64,000 bases of DNA from Cyclobacterium sp. 1_MG-2023 (GCF_030546805.1 NZ_JAUOPC010000006.1:248001-312000), one strand, 5' to 3'; positions 8,403 to 17,685 are shown, counted from the stretch's first letter. Numbers and translations: made by a program. Notes: generated from the letters alone by a model not told the origin.

Positions 8403-9575
8403 ATGGAAGCATATATTATCAATGGCTATAGATCTGCAGTAGGAAAGGCGAAAAAAGGAGGCTTTCGGTTTTATAGATCAGATGACCTTGCAGCGGATAT
8501 CATCAAGCACCTAATGGACAATGTTCCCGGTTTGGAACCAAAAATGGTGGATGACCTCATTGTAGGCAATGCAGTGCCCGAAGCAGAACAAGGCATGCAA
8601 ATAGGAAGAATGATTTCCCTCTTGGCATTATCGGAAGATACGCCAGGCTTTACCATCAATAGGTATTGTGGCTCGGGCCTGGAAGCAATAGCTTTAGCTA
8701 CAGCCAAAATAAAATCAGGAATGGCAGATTGCATCATAGCAGGAGGTACAGAATCCATGTCTCTGGTACCAATGATGGGCTATAAAACAGTTTTAAATCA
8801 TAAAATTGCCACAGAATTCCCAAGTTATTATTTAAGCATGGGTTTGACAGCCGAAGAGTTGGCCAAAGATTTCAACGTTACCAGAGAAGATTCCGATCAG
8901 TTTGCCGTTAAATCGCATGAAAAAGCAATAAGGGCAATTAAAGAAGGAAGATTTAAGGATGAAATTGTTCCGGTGGAAGTAGAAGAAACATATCTGGATG
9001 AATCCTTTAAAAGGAAAACAAGGAAATACACGGTAGATACCGATGAAGGGCCTAGGCCCGGAACTACCATGGAGGTTTTGGCAAATTTAAAACCCGTTTT
9101 TAAAAATGGTGGTCAGGTTACAGCAGGAAACTCCTCTCAAACCTCAGATGGAGCCTCTTTTGTGGTGGTAATGTCGGAGCGAATGATGAAGGATTTGGGA
9201 TTAGAGCCTATGGCCAGATTAGCCGCTTACAGTGTAGGTGGTGTAGAGCCAAGAATCATGGGGATGGGTCCAAAAATAGCTGTGCCCAAAGCCCTAAAAC
9301 AGGCCGGGCTGAGCTTAAATGATATCGACCTGATTGAGTTAAATGAAGCCTTTGCCACACAGGCATTGGGAGTAATCCGTTCTTTGGATTTTAATCCGGA
9401 TATAGTAAATGTTAATGGTGGCGCAGTGGCACTTGGTCATCCTTTGGGATGTACCGGAGCAAAGCTTTCCGTGCAAATGATTAATGAATTGAAAAAAAGA
9501 CAGGGAAAATATGGTCTTGTGACAGCATGTGTAGGAGGAGGACAAGGCGTGGCAGGAGTAATCGAACGATTATAG
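8403..9575 (+). CDS. fadA: acetyl-CoA C-acyltransferase (3-ketoacyl-CoA thiolase)
   Basis: The 390-residue protein performs the last beta-oxidation step, thiolytic cleavage of 3-ketoacyl-CoA to acetyl-CoA and a shortened acyl-CoA. The thiolase catalytic residues are all present: nucleophile C89 in NRYCGSGLEA, H346 in GHPLGCTGAK and C376 in TACVGGGQG. Length and start fit the family. It lies 86 bp after the bifunctional hydratase/dehydrogenase, with which it probably forms a functional complex. Confidence 0.95.
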   Translation: MEAYIINGYRSAVGKAKKGGFRFYRSDDLAADIIKHLMDNVPGLEPKMVDDLIVGNAVPEAEQGMQIGRMISLLALSEDTPGFTINRYCGSGLEAIALATAKIKSGMADCIIAGGTESMSLVPMMGYKTVLNHKIATEFPSYYLSMGLTAEELAKDFNVTREDSDQFAVKSHEKAIRAIKEGRFKDEIVPVEVEETYLDESFKRKTRKYTVDTDEGPRPGTTMEVLANLKPVFKNGGQVTAGNSSQTSDGASFVVVMSERMMKDLGLEPMARLAAYSVGGVEPRIMGMGPKIAVPKALKQAGLSLNDIDLIELNEAFATQALGVIRSLDFNPDIVNVNGGAVALGHPLGCTGAKLSVQMINELKKRQGKYGLVTACVGGGQGVAGVIERL

Positions 9576-9659
9576 TCAAGGCCTTTCAAATTTGGGTTCA
9601 ATCAAATTTACCCAATGTATTTAACCTCTCTTTAAAATATTTAAAGCCTTTAAATAGCC

Positions 9660-11468
9660 ATGGAAAAAATTAATGAAAAAAATGCCCTTAACGGCGGAGA
9701 GTTCCTAATTAAAGAAACCCAATCAAGCGCCGTATTTATACCTGAAGAATTTAGTGAAGAACAAAAAATGATGGCGCAAGCCTGCCAAGATTTTTTAGAT
9801 ATGGAAATCACTCCAAAAATGGAAGAGATTGACAGCATGAAAAACCCGGAACTTGTTCCTTCTATATTGAAGAAAGCCGGAGAGTTGGGTTTGCTTGGCA
9901 TAGCTATTCCTGAAGAATATGGTGGATTAGGTATGAGTTTCAACACTTCGATGTTGATTGCTGATATCATAGGGGCTGCAGGTTCATTTTCTACCACATA
10001 TGGAGCGCATTCCGGAATTGGTACCCTGCCTGTTCTTTACTATGGAACAGAAGAGCAAAAAAAGAAATACCTTCCCAAATTGGCCAATGCGGATTGGGCG
10101 GCATGTTATTGTTTAACAGAACCGGATGCAGGATCAGATGCCAATAGTGGCAAAACCAAGGCCAACCTAAATGAAGAAGGAACGCATTACCTGATCAATG
10201 GTCAGAAAATGTGGATTTCAAATGCAGGCTTTGCTGACTTCTTTATAGTTTTCGCTAAAATTGATGAGGACAAAAACCTTTCTGCATTCTTGGTGGAAAA
10301 GACTTTTGGTGGCATTACCATGAATGAGGAAGAGAAAAAAATGGGAATCAAAGGAAGCTCCACTCGTCAGGTGTTTTTCAATGATTGTCCTGTGCCGATA
10401 GAGAACTTACTTTCTGAAAGAGGCAATGGTTTTAAAATCGCCGTTAATATCTTAAATATTGGAAGGATAAAGTTAGGTGCAGGTGTATTGGGTGGATGCC
10501 GAACAATTTTGGGATATTCCATTCAATACAGTGCAGAAAGAAAACAATTTGGTCAATCCATTAATTCCTTTGGTGCCATTCAAGCCAAGTTGGCAGAGAT
10601 GGCCATAAAAACTTATGCTTGTGAATCCCTTTGTTACCGTGCCGGTCAAGATGTTGAAGACAGAATAGATGCTTTGATAAAAGAAGGGATGGAACCCAAT
10701 AAGGCCAAATTGAAAGGTGTGGAACAATTTGCCATAGAATGCGCCATTGCGAAAGTTCATGGTTCGGAAGTACTCGATTATGTAACCGACCAAGGTGTAC
10801 AAATTTATGGGGGCATGGGGTATTCTGCAGATGCACCAATGGAGCGTGCCTTTAGAGATGCACGAATTTCCCGCATTTATGAAGGAACCAACGAAATCAA
10901 TCGAATTTTAATGGTAGGCATGTTGCTGAAACGTGCCATGAAAGGAGAAATAGATATTTTGGGTCCGGCCATGGAGGTATCCAAAGAGTTGACCTCAGTA
11001 CCTAGCTTTGGAAGTACTGATTCTTCACAACCCTTAAATGCTGAGAAAGAAACCCTAAGAAAATTAAAAAAAGTTTTTCTAATGATTGGAGGGAAAGCGG
11101 CTCAGGATCTTGGTAACAAAATGGAAGAGGAACAAGAAATCATGATGAACCTGGCAGACATAATGATTGAAATTTATGCTGCGGAATCTGCCCTTTTGAG
11201 AACAGAAAGCTTGCTCATTAAGGAAGGTGAAGAGGCTGTTAAATATCATTTGGCAGCAACCAAGGTTTATCTTTATGAAGCGGTGGAAAAAATTCAATCT
11301 GCAGGAAAAGAAGCCATTATGTCTTTTACTAAAGGCGATGAGCAGAAGATGCTTTTAATGGGATTAAAACGTTTTACAAAATACGACAATGTAAATACCA
11401 AATCCCTGCGTCGTGAAATTGCATCAGCATTGATTTCCAAGGGAAAATATTTTTATTTTCACGCATAA
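9660..11468 (+). CDS. acyl-CoA dehydrogenase
   Basis: The 602-residue flavoenzyme carries out the first, FAD-dependent oxidation of acyl-CoA. Signatures include CYCLTEPDAGSDANS, KMWISNAGFADFFIVFAK and the catalytic glutamate E408 in YEGTNEINR. It is about 200 residues longer than short- and medium-chain enzymes. The extra C-terminal helical part (after about residue 420) places it with the long-chain or VLCAD-like type common in Bacteroidota. It follows the thiolase by 84 bp in the same operon. Chain-length preference cannot be read from the sequence. Confidence 0.95.
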   Translation: MEKINEKNALNGGEFLIKETQSSAVFIPEEFSEEQKMMAQACQDFLDMEITPKMEEIDSMKNPELVPSILKKAGELGLLGIAIPEEYGGLGMSFNTSMLIADIIGAAGSFSTTYGAHSGIGTLPVLYYGTEEQKKKYLPKLANADWAACYCLTEPDAGSDANSGKTKANLNEEGTHYLINGQKMWISNAGFADFFIVFAKIDEDKNLSAFLVEKTFGGITMNEEEKKMGIKGSSTRQVFFNDCPVPIENLLSERGNGFKIAVNILNIGRIKLGAGVLGGCRTILGYSIQYSAERKQFGQSINSFGAIQAKLAEMAIKTYACESLCYRAGQDVEDRIDALIKEGMEPNKAKLKGVEQFAIECAIAKVHGSEVLDYVTDQGVQIYGGMGYSADAPMERAFRDARISRIYEGTNEINRILMVGMLLKRAMKGEIDILGPAMEVSKELTSVPSFGSTDSSQPLNAEKETLRKLKKVFLMIGGKAAQDLGNKMEEEQEIMMNLADIMIEIYAAESALLRTESLLIKEGEEAVKYHLAATKVYLYEAVEKIQSAGKEAIMSFTKGDEQKMLLMGLKRFTKYDNVNTKSLRREIASALISKGKYFYFHA

Positions 11469-11477
11469 ATCATTCTT

Positions 11478-11984
11478 ATGAATACGCCAGAAGCTTGGCT
11501 AAATGGTCCTATTCCAAACATTCCCTTTATGCTCCAACCGGCTGCCCATGCATTGTTGCAGCTGGACAAAGAGTTAAAGGAATGTTTGGTTGACTTTCCT
11601 AATTCACTTCTTTGGCAAAATGTGGCCGGTAGAGCAAGTGTAGGCTTTCATCTAAACCACCTTTATGGTGTGGCAGATCGACTGATAACCTATGCCCAAG
11701 GATCAGCATTGTCTGAGGATCAATTTGATTTTCTGAAGAATGAAAAAACTCCTAATACTTCCATCTCAACCGAATATCTTGTGAACCGTTTCAGTGAAAA
11801 GATACAGGACTTACTCCATATTTTCAGCAAAACCGGTGAAGATGAGTTAAGACAGAATCGAACAGTGGGTAGAAAAAAACTACCTACTACAGTGATGGGA
11901 TTATATTTCCATATTGCAGAACACTCACAGCGACATTTCGGACAATTGCTGGTAACGGTAAGTGTGCTTAAGGAAAGGAATTAA
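11478..11984 (+). CDS. DinB-like four-helix metalloprotein
   Basis: This 168-residue protein resembles the DinB/YfiT-like putative metal-dependent family: it has the helix FHLNHLYGVADRLITYAQGS and a C-terminal FHIAEHSQRHFGQLL, which supply the histidine ligands expected of that fold. It begins 9 bp after the acyl-CoA dehydrogenase stop, so it belongs to the beta-oxidation transcript. Its role there is unknown; some relatives are thiol-dependent transferases. An AT-rich hairpin follows. Confidence 0.7.
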   Translation: MNTPEAWLNGPIPNIPFMLQPAAHALLQLDKELKECLVDFPNSLLWQNVAGRASVGFHLNHLYGVADRLITYAQGSALSEDQFDFLKNEKTPNTSISTEYLVNRFSEKIQDLLHIFSKTGEDELRQNRTVGRKKLPTTVMGLYFHIAEHSQRHFGQLLVTVSVLKERN

Positions 11985-11990
11985 TAAGAA

Positions 11991-12016
11991 AATTTTTTCT
12001 TTATTAAGAGAAAATT
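11991..12016. terminator. AT-rich hairpin after the beta-oxidation operon
   Basis: An 11-bp stem (one G-U pair) with a TATT loop begins 7 bp after the DinB-like gene. The upstream arm carries the T-run, and no long T-tract follows on the plus strand, so this is only a moderate terminator candidate. Confidence 0.4.
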
Positions 12017-12114
12017 CCTGTGCAGGCTTCATTATTCTTTAATTTTCTATATTACAGGGCAAAACCACTCAAGCAATTCACCCATGCTGCAGTCTATAGA
12101 TAACCCATGTATCA

Positions 12115-12681
12115 ATGAAAATTATCAAACAAATATTATTCTCCCTACTATCTCTATTTCTACTGTATTTTTCTTTTACTACCCTAAGACAAATAGTAGC
12201 TTTTGGTCCGGAACAATTAGGCTTTAAGTCTTCATTATTTCTGGGATTTATAATCAATTTATGCGTGACAGGCATATTTGCATTTCCAGGTTTTGTTTTT
12301 CCCACAAACAAGGCTTTGCCGGAAAATTACTACATCATAAAAAACCCTTCCATGCTGATTCATTGGTACAAAGCTTTGGGTGTGAAGTATTTTCAAAAAC
12401 TGTTGATTATATTTTTCTGGGGAAAAAAAGACAATAGAAAAAAGTTTTTTGATGGAACCAAAAGCGGGTTGAAACAATTTATTTATCAATCCAAGCAATC
12501 GGAATTTGGACATTTTGGTGCCTTGGTTCTTTTGCTATTTATAAACTTATTGTTCTTAATTCTCGGTTATAATTTATTGGTTTTATTTACTTTCCTTATC
12601 AATATAATTGGAAACTTTTACCCGGTAATCTTGCAGCGTTATCACAGAATAAGGATACAAAGAATTCTAGCTAAGCCATAA
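12115..12681 (+). CDS. membrane protein resembling CrtO-type glycosyl-carotenoid acyltransferases
   Basis: The 188-residue protein has hydrophobic segments at about 5-23, 40-60, 134-150 and 153-170. The middle part, PENYYIIKNPSMLIHWYKAL followed by GVKYFQKLL, and the ending PVILQRYHRIRIQRIL recall the small membrane family that includes glycosyl-4,4'-diaponeurosporenoate acyltransferase (CrtO), whose members end in a QRYNRPR-like motif. The similarity is from memory and is distant, so the substrate is unknown; a carotenoid or lipid acyl transfer is possible. It stands alone, 130 bp after the DinB-like gene. Confidence 0.5.
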   Translation: MKIIKQILFSLLSLFLLYFSFTTLRQIVAFGPEQLGFKSSLFLGFIINLCVTGIFAFPGFVFPTNKALPENYYIIKNPSMLIHWYKALGVKYFQKLLIIFFWGKKDNRKKFFDGTKSGLKQFIYQSKQSEFGHFGALVLLLFINLLFLILGYNLLVLFTFLINIIGNFYPVILQRYHRIRIQRILAKP

Positions 12682-12863
12682 TGGGAGAGAAGCAACTATT
12701 CCAAAGGTTTTAATACTTAAAGAAGTTCGGAATAACATTTCAGAACGAATGTAAATGCAGAAAGTATAAAATTTGTCATTAAGTAAGGATCAAGCTTTAA
12801 GCCGGAACATATAATCGGCTTTCTATGCCATATTCAAGATTATTAATCCAAAACTGAAAGACA

Positions 12864-13058
12864 ATGAAAATACAAACTATTAAATGGCTGCTGGTGGTAA
12901 TGGTATCCCTAATGTTAAATTCCTTCGGGACAGTTTCAGAAATAAAATTTCCGATAGCCATTACAAATACAGAGGAATTGAAAAATTATTTTCAGGATGT
13001 TTATTCCGGTATTCAGGATCCGGTTGTTTCGTTTGTAGGCATTAAAATAATGAATTAA
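12864..13058 (+). CDS. small putative secreted protein, possibly a gene remnant
   Basis: A 64-residue reading frame begins with a plausible signal peptide (lysines then LLVVMVSLMLNSFGTVS) and continues with 40 polar residues. I do not recognise it. It may be a small exported protein or the truncated start of a decayed secreted-protein gene, because the 557 bp downstream hold no open frame of note. Coding status is uncertain. Confidence 0.3.
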   Translation: MKIQTIKWLLVVMVSLMLNSFGTVSEIKFPIAITNTEELKNYFQDVYSGIQDPVVSFVGIKIMN

Positions 13059-13615
13059 TTATTCAAAATCCCTTTCGTCAATTATTTATCAATAGGGACA
13101 AAGCAGTAGGTTTTACCCATTGGTTAATTTGGTAAGATTTCTCAGGCTACCTAAGTGGTTATGGTAGATAGTAAACCGGTTAATATATTGTTTTTGAAAT
13201 ATTGAACCTAGATGTCCAATTTTCAGGTGGGAAATTAAGAATTCAATAAAGTTCAGTTTCGGTTTTAGGGTTAACAATTCCTTTTAGGTTCTAATTTACC
13301 CGATACTATCTAGGCAAAATATTACCTTCATAGTAAGAAAAACCATTTTTTTCAAAAACACCCTCCAATTTGCTTCGATAAAAATACCGAAAATTTTAAG
13401 ATGAACTTAAAGTAAAAAGTTTATGCTTTGTAAATATGGAATTGCTTGTTTGATTATAGGAATTCTTGCTACTCCTACCAAAAGACCTGAAAAATCTTTC
13501 AATGATAAGGCATTTTAGGTTAAATTATTGATAGTAGTTAAACCTTACAGGATAGGCTTTTTTAATATTAGGCTTATAATATCTTTCTTCTACTATGGAT
13601 TAAACGATAAGTATC
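13059..13615. other. gene-poor interval, nothing recognised
   Basis: No convincing reading frame, RNA or repeat is visible. A 31-codon frame at 13423-13518 is too short to support. The interval could contain the msrA promoter near its right end and decayed DNA related to the short frame on its left. Confidence 0.5.
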
Positions 13616-14119
13616 ATGAACACAATGACAATCGGATTGGGAGGTGGCTGCCATTGGTGCACAGAGGGAGTATTCAGGTCTGTTCGTGGAGTGCTCGAGG
13701 TTAAGCAAGGCTGGATTTCTTCAGAAAGTCCAAATCAAGAAGGCTCCGAAGCGGTTTTGGTTCAATTCAAGCCAGATGAGGTCAATTTATCATTATTAAT
13801 TGCCATTCATTTACACAGCCACAGTTGTACGGCGGATCATGTATTTAGGAAGAAATACAGATCAGCAATTTATGTTTTTGATGCTACACAGAAAACAGAG
13901 ACTTTGTCTGTACTTAAAGCAATTAAAAAAGAATTTGATCGGCCCATTCTTACCAAAGTGTTACCCTTTGTGGCTTTTAAAGAAAATAAGAAAGAATTTT
14001 TGGATTATTATTACAAAAACCCCGAGCGCCCCTTTTGCACCAAGTACATAGAACCAAAACTAAAAGCACTAAAAGATCGTTTTCAAAAAACGATGCTGGT
14101 AAAAACAACTGAAAAGTAA
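13616..14119 (+). CDS. msrA: divergent MsrA-like peptide-methionine (S)-S-oxide reductase
   Basis: The enzyme would reduce methionine-S-sulfoxide in proteins. The 167-residue protein starts with GGGCHWCTEGVF, which aligns with the MsrA active-site motif GCFWCxE: catalytic C12, with H13 in place of the usual Phe, and E17 retained. Further on, FRKKYRSAIYVF corresponds to the family QYRS segment. The usual GYAGG and TGHAE motifs are not recognisable, so this belongs to a divergent subgroup. It lies 70 bp before msrB, which supports a methionine sulfoxide repair role. Confidence 0.75.
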   Translation: MNTMTIGLGGGCHWCTEGVFRSVRGVLEVKQGWISSESPNQEGSEAVLVQFKPDEVNLSLLIAIHLHSHSCTADHVFRKKYRSAIYVFDATQKTETLSVLKAIKKEFDRPILTKVLPFVAFKENKKEFLDYYYKNPERPFCTKYIEPKLKALKDRFQKTMLVKTTEK

Positions 14120-14189
14120 ACGAGTTTATTTATCAAACTGAATTCAGCTTATTTATTGAATAAAGAATTAAATTATAAAAAAAATAGTC

Positions 14190-14651
14190 ATGAACTGGAA
14201 CGATGTTATACGCTATGCCAACAATGGCAATTTAAAACCTGATCGAAGGGTAGAAAAAACGGATGCAGCGTGGAAAAAACTGTTAACAGAGGAAGAATAC
14301 AGGGTAACAAGACAAAAAGGTACCGAACGAGCCTTTAGTTCTGATGTTTGCAGTTCCTTTGAACCGGGAATCTATGCTTGTGTATGTTGCGGAACTTTAC
14401 TTTTTGATGCCAATGAGAAATTTGAAAGCGGCACCGGCTGGCCATCATTTACCCAACCGATAAAAGACAACGCAGTGGCCCATCATAAAGACAGCAGCTT
14501 TGGAATGGTTAGAGTAGAAACTACTTGCAATACCTGTGATGCTCACTTGGGGCACGTTTTTCCTGATGGACCGGCACCTAGTGGCTTGAGATTTTGCATG
14601 AATGCAGTTTCACTTAAAAAGGTGGAAGCTAGTGATGAGGTTCCCGGATAA
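14190..14651 (+). CDS. msrB: peptide-methionine (R)-S-oxide reductase MsrB
   Basis: MsrB reduces the R epimer of methionine sulfoxide. The 153-residue protein has two zinc-binding CxxC pairs (CVCC and CNTC), the conserved SGTGWPSF segment and the catalytic cysteine C136 in LRFCMNAVSL. Its length is normal. Together with the upstream msrA-like gene it repairs both sulfoxide epimers. Its stop codon forms the base of a terminator hairpin. Confidence 0.95.
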   Translation: MNWNDVIRYANNGNLKPDRRVEKTDAAWKKLLTEEEYRVTRQKGTERAFSSDVCSSFEPGIYACVCCGTLLFDANEKFESGTGWPSFTQPIKDNAVAHHKDSSFGMVRVETTCNTCDAHLGHVFPDGPAPSGLRFCMNAVSLKKVEASDEVPG

Positions 14652-14679
14652 TTGAGATTGGATTTTTCGATCTCAATTA
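14649..14679 (+). terminator. hairpin terminator after msrB
   Basis: TAATTGAGAT at 14649-14658 pairs perfectly with ATCTCAATTA at 14670-14679; the loop contains TTTTT. The msrB stop codon TAA is the first part of the stem. No T-run follows, so strength is uncertain. Confidence 0.5.
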
Positions 14680-14772
14680 CAATTAAGAAATCATTATTAA
14701 ATTTATCCTTTCACTTGTTTGATAAGCATAATACGTGTTATCCAATAGTTTGGAATTTACCAATACTGACCT

Positions 14773-16635
14773 ATGACCTACAATAAGCCACAACCTGTCA
14801 GAAAAAAAGCATTTGGAATCGCTTTTTATTTATTGTTACTTTTAGCCACTAAGCAGGTATTCGCCCAAGGTACAGCAGCACCCATATTCAAAAATGGTGA
14901 GGCCCAGGAGGTGAAGGCATTTAAAGACCCGGGGAAATGGATTCGCCATGACCTTTGGGTGGAAACAGACTTTGATAGTGATGCAGATGGCAAGATGGAT
15001 CGCATGCATGTGGATGTTACTAGACCTTATCAGACAGAATATGAAGGCCTCAAACTTCCGGTAATCTACATTTCAAGCCCTTATTTTACGGGAGTAGCAC
15101 CGAATGTTCCGGGCTTATTTTGGGATGTTAAACATGAATTGGGTAATCCCCCGAAAGAGCGTTCACATCCGGAAGTAAAAACAATCTATAAGAGACCTCA
15201 TATTTCTGATTCCCATATCCGGGAATGGGTGCCAAGAGGATATATTGTGGTTCATTCATCATCTCCGGGAACGGGCTTGTCTCAAGGAGTACCCACCGTG
15301 GGAGGGGAAAATGAGTCCCTCGCACCCAAAGCGGTCATTGAATGGCTGTGTGGACGAAGGGATGGATATACCAGTATTGATGGCAATGAAAAAGTAGACG
15401 CTTTTTGGTCTACTGGGAAGGTAGGAATGACAGGAACCTCCTACAATGGAACGATACCCCTTGCCGCTGCCACCACCGGCGTGGAAGGTTTAGAGGCCAT
15501 CATCCCTATTGCTCCCAATACTTCTTACTACCATTATTACCGATCGAATGGTCTGGTTCGATCTCCCGGAGGTTACCTCGGTGAAGATATTGATGTGCTT
15601 TATGATTTTATTCATAGTGGAGATACCGCCATGAGGGCGCGCAATAATGCACGGATAAGAGACAAAGAAATGAGAAAGGGTATGGATCGAGAATATGGGG
15701 ATTTAAATGATTTCTGGTTTGCCAAAGATTACTTACACCAGATGGAACCTATGAAGGCAGCGCTGTTAATGTCGCACGGTTTTAATGATTGGAATGTGAT
15801 GCCGGAACACAGTAATAGAATATATCAAAAGGCAGTGGATATGGGAATCCCTTCTCAGCTTTACTATCATCAAGATGGGCATGGTGGGCCACCGCCTTTC
15901 TCAATGATGAATCGTTGGTTTACAAGATATTTACATAGAATAGAAAATGGAGTAGAAAATGATGCCAAGGTTTGGATTGTTCGTGAAAATGACCCTCATG
16001 AAAAGCCTACTCCTTATGAAGCATTTCCAAATCCCGCTGCTTCTGAAGTAAAACTTTACCTAAACGGAAATGCACCTGGTAGGGGTAGCTTGGCTTTTGT
16101 GAATAACAATAGCCAGAAAACTGAAACCTTGGAAGATAATTATTCCTTTGATGGTGCAACACTTGCCCAGGCAGAGCTTACCAATCACCGGCTAATCTAT
16201 CTTACCCCCGAATTAAAGGAGGATATTCACTTATCCGGCACCGCTGAGATAAGCATAAAGCTTTCTTCAAATAAGCCTGCAGCCAACTTATCTGTTTGGC
16301 TGGTCTCATTGCCTTGGAATACCGACAAAAATGCGAAGATTACCGACAATATTATTACCAGAGGATGGGCGGATCCTCAAAACCATTCCTCTGAGCGAAA
16401 AGGAAAACCCTTAAAACCAGGTAAATTCTACAGCATGAGCTTTCCTCTTCAACCCGATGACCAAATTATCCCCAAGGGGCAGAAAATAGCTTTGATGATC
16501 TTTTCCAGTGACAAAGAATTTACTGTTTGGCCGAAACCAGGAACTAAAATAACTGTAGATTTGGAAAGTACTGTTCTGAAATTACCGGTAGTAGGTGGGC
16601 TAAAAGCCTTAGAAAGTAGTTTTTCCCAACCCTAA
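14773..16635 (+). CDS. secreted CocE/NonD-type alpha/beta hydrolase (X-Pro dipeptidyl-peptidase S15 family)
   Basis: The 620-residue protein has a signal peptide ending near FAQG (residue 32), so it is exported. The alpha/beta-hydrolase core contains the nucleophile elbow GTSYNG with S223; an aspartate in HGFNDWNVMPEH and a histidine in HQDGHGG complete a plausible triad. The C-terminal beta-sandwich (about 440-610) matches the X-Pro dipeptidyl-peptidase C-terminal domain. It probably cleaves X-Pro dipeptides or an ester or acyl substrate; the true substrate is unknown. It appears to be monocistronic. Confidence 0.85.
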   Translation: MTYNKPQPVRKKAFGIAFYLLLLLATKQVFAQGTAAPIFKNGEAQEVKAFKDPGKWIRHDLWVETDFDSDADGKMDRMHVDVTRPYQTEYEGLKLPVIYISSPYFTGVAPNVPGLFWDVKHELGNPPKERSHPEVKTIYKRPHISDSHIREWVPRGYIVVHSSSPGTGLSQGVPTVGGENESLAPKAVIEWLCGRRDGYTSIDGNEKVDAFWSTGKVGMTGTSYNGTIPLAAATTGVEGLEAIIPIAPNTSYYHYYRSNGLVRSPGGYLGEDIDVLYDFIHSGDTAMRARNNARIRDKEMRKGMDREYGDLNDFWFAKDYLHQMEPMKAALLMSHGFNDWNVMPEHSNRIYQKAVDMGIPSQLYYHQDGHGGPPPFSMMNRWFTRYLHRIENGVENDAKVWIVRENDPHEKPTPYEAFPNPAASEVKLYLNGNAPGRGSLAFVNNNSQKTETLEDNYSFDGATLAQAELTNHRLIYLTPELKEDIHLSGTAEISIKLSSNKPAANLSVWLVSLPWNTDKNAKITDNIITRGWADPQNHSSERKGKPLKPGKFYSMSFPLQPDDQIIPKGQKIALMIFSSDKEFTVWPKPGTKITVDLESTVLKLPVVGGLKALESSFSQP

Positions 16636-16699
16636 AGCAGTTTGTTTCAATATTTTATTGAACCTTGGTATAATCGTCTGCGTTTAAAAAATTAGTTGT

Positions 16700-16741
16700 G
16701 GGTCCAAATAGGCCTGCAGGCTTTTTTCTAAGTTTGAACCC
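16700..16741 (+). terminator. imperfect inverted repeat with internal T-run
   Basis: GGGTCCAAA at 16700-16708 pairs with TTTGAACCC at 16733-16741 with one mismatch. Inside, a short GCC/GGC hairpin is followed by TTTTTT at 16722-16727. It lies between the hydrolase and the thioredoxin-fold gene, so it may end the former transcript. Confidence 0.4.
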
Positions 16742-16814
16742 AAAATTGTAAGTAGCCTATTCTAACCCATTAGCCAATTTGGAGTCAATACTTAAAACGA
16801 TTTTATTAAAAAAC

Positions 16815-17330
16815 ATGAAAACACAAACACTAGCAGTACTCTTCTTATTCTTTATGTCCCACAGTTTATTGGCCCAAGAAAAGGTTAAAGACTTTTCTCT
16901 TCCAGCAGTAGGAGATGAAAAACCATTTGTTTTAAGTGAGGCAAAAGGAAAATACGTTGCCCTGCATTTTCTACTTAAAACAGAATGCCCTTATTGTATA
17001 AGGCATACCAATGATTATGTAGAGAAAACCGCAGGCTTGGATGATGTGATTCAAGTTTTTATTAAACCGGACACAGACGAAGAAATTTTGGAATGGGCAG
17101 AAAATCTGGATGAAGACAGTTTTACAATTTACAGAGATGTAGATGCCCAATTGGCAGACGAGTTGGGCGTTCCGGGAGGGTATTCCTTCCACAATCAATT
17201 GGTTCATTACCCTGCTTTAATTTTAATTGGGCCTGATGGGAAAGAAGTGTACAGGTATATAGGAAAGAAAAATTCTGATAGGTTGTCTGTCAAAAAGTTT
17301 ATGACAGTTTTGGAAGAATTGCGAAAGTAA
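16815..17330 (+). CDS. exported redoxin / thioredoxin-fold protein
   Basis: The 171-residue protein starts with a signal peptide ending at LLAQ; I chose the ATG at 16815 because the 12 residues upstream in frame would precede the natural signal peptide. The mature part reads as an AhpC/TSA or TlpA-like fold: VKDFSLPAVGDEKPF, then CPYC at the redox-active position, and a cis-proline region near HYPALILIGPDG. A periplasmic thiol redox role is likely. The partner is unknown. Confidence 0.75.
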   Translation: MKTQTLAVLFLFFMSHSLLAQEKVKDFSLPAVGDEKPFVLSEAKGKYVALHFLLKTECPYCIRHTNDYVEKTAGLDDVIQVFIKPDTDEEILEWAENLDEDSFTIYRDVDAQLADELGVPGGYSFHNQLVHYPALILIGPDGKEVYRYIGKKNSDRLSVKKFMTVLEELRK

Positions 17331-17385
17331 ATTCCTTTCATTTTCAAAGAAACAATTGCCTTAGAAGTATAACACTAAAATACTT

Positions 17386-17685
17386 TTAAAGGATTTTGCT
17401 TACAATTAGGCTTAGCAGCACCAAATTGATAAGTAATCGAAACATTCCCAATAAAATGGCTTTTTTTAGGTGATCCACCAAGTGCCTTTTTACCATGCTT
17501 AGGTATATAATCAAAGCGATCAGTAAAATGTTGTAAGCGGTGATGCCGATTACTAGATAGTCATACCATACAGAAAGCTGTAATCTATAAAATACCCCGT
17601 AAAGCACATAAATTAACATGGTTAATGTACTGCTACGTGTATTCCATTTGAACAAGAGTTCTCTGTTTAGCCCTTTGATGGACAT
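17386..17685 (-). CDS. small membrane protein of unknown function
   Basis: The 99-residue protein has three hydrophobic stretches (about residues 22-37, 43-63 and 77-97) and charged ends. I do not recognise the family. It is convergent with the redoxin gene, 55 bp away, and separated from the ThuA gene upstream by a strong terminator, so it probably has its own promoter. Confidence 0.55.
   Translation of the reverse strand: MSIKGLNRELLFKWNTRSSTLTMLIYVLYGVFYRLQLSVWYDYLVIGITAYNILLIALIIYLSMVKRHLVDHLKKAILLGMFRLLINLVLLSLIVSKIL

Noticed and set aside
13423-13518. 31-codon frame with a hydrophobic start
   Set aside because: Too short, with no conserved feature or signal of translation.
17386-17685. 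Toxin or immunity protein role for the small membrane protein
   Set aside because: There is no partner gene, and hydrophobicity alone does not support a toxin.
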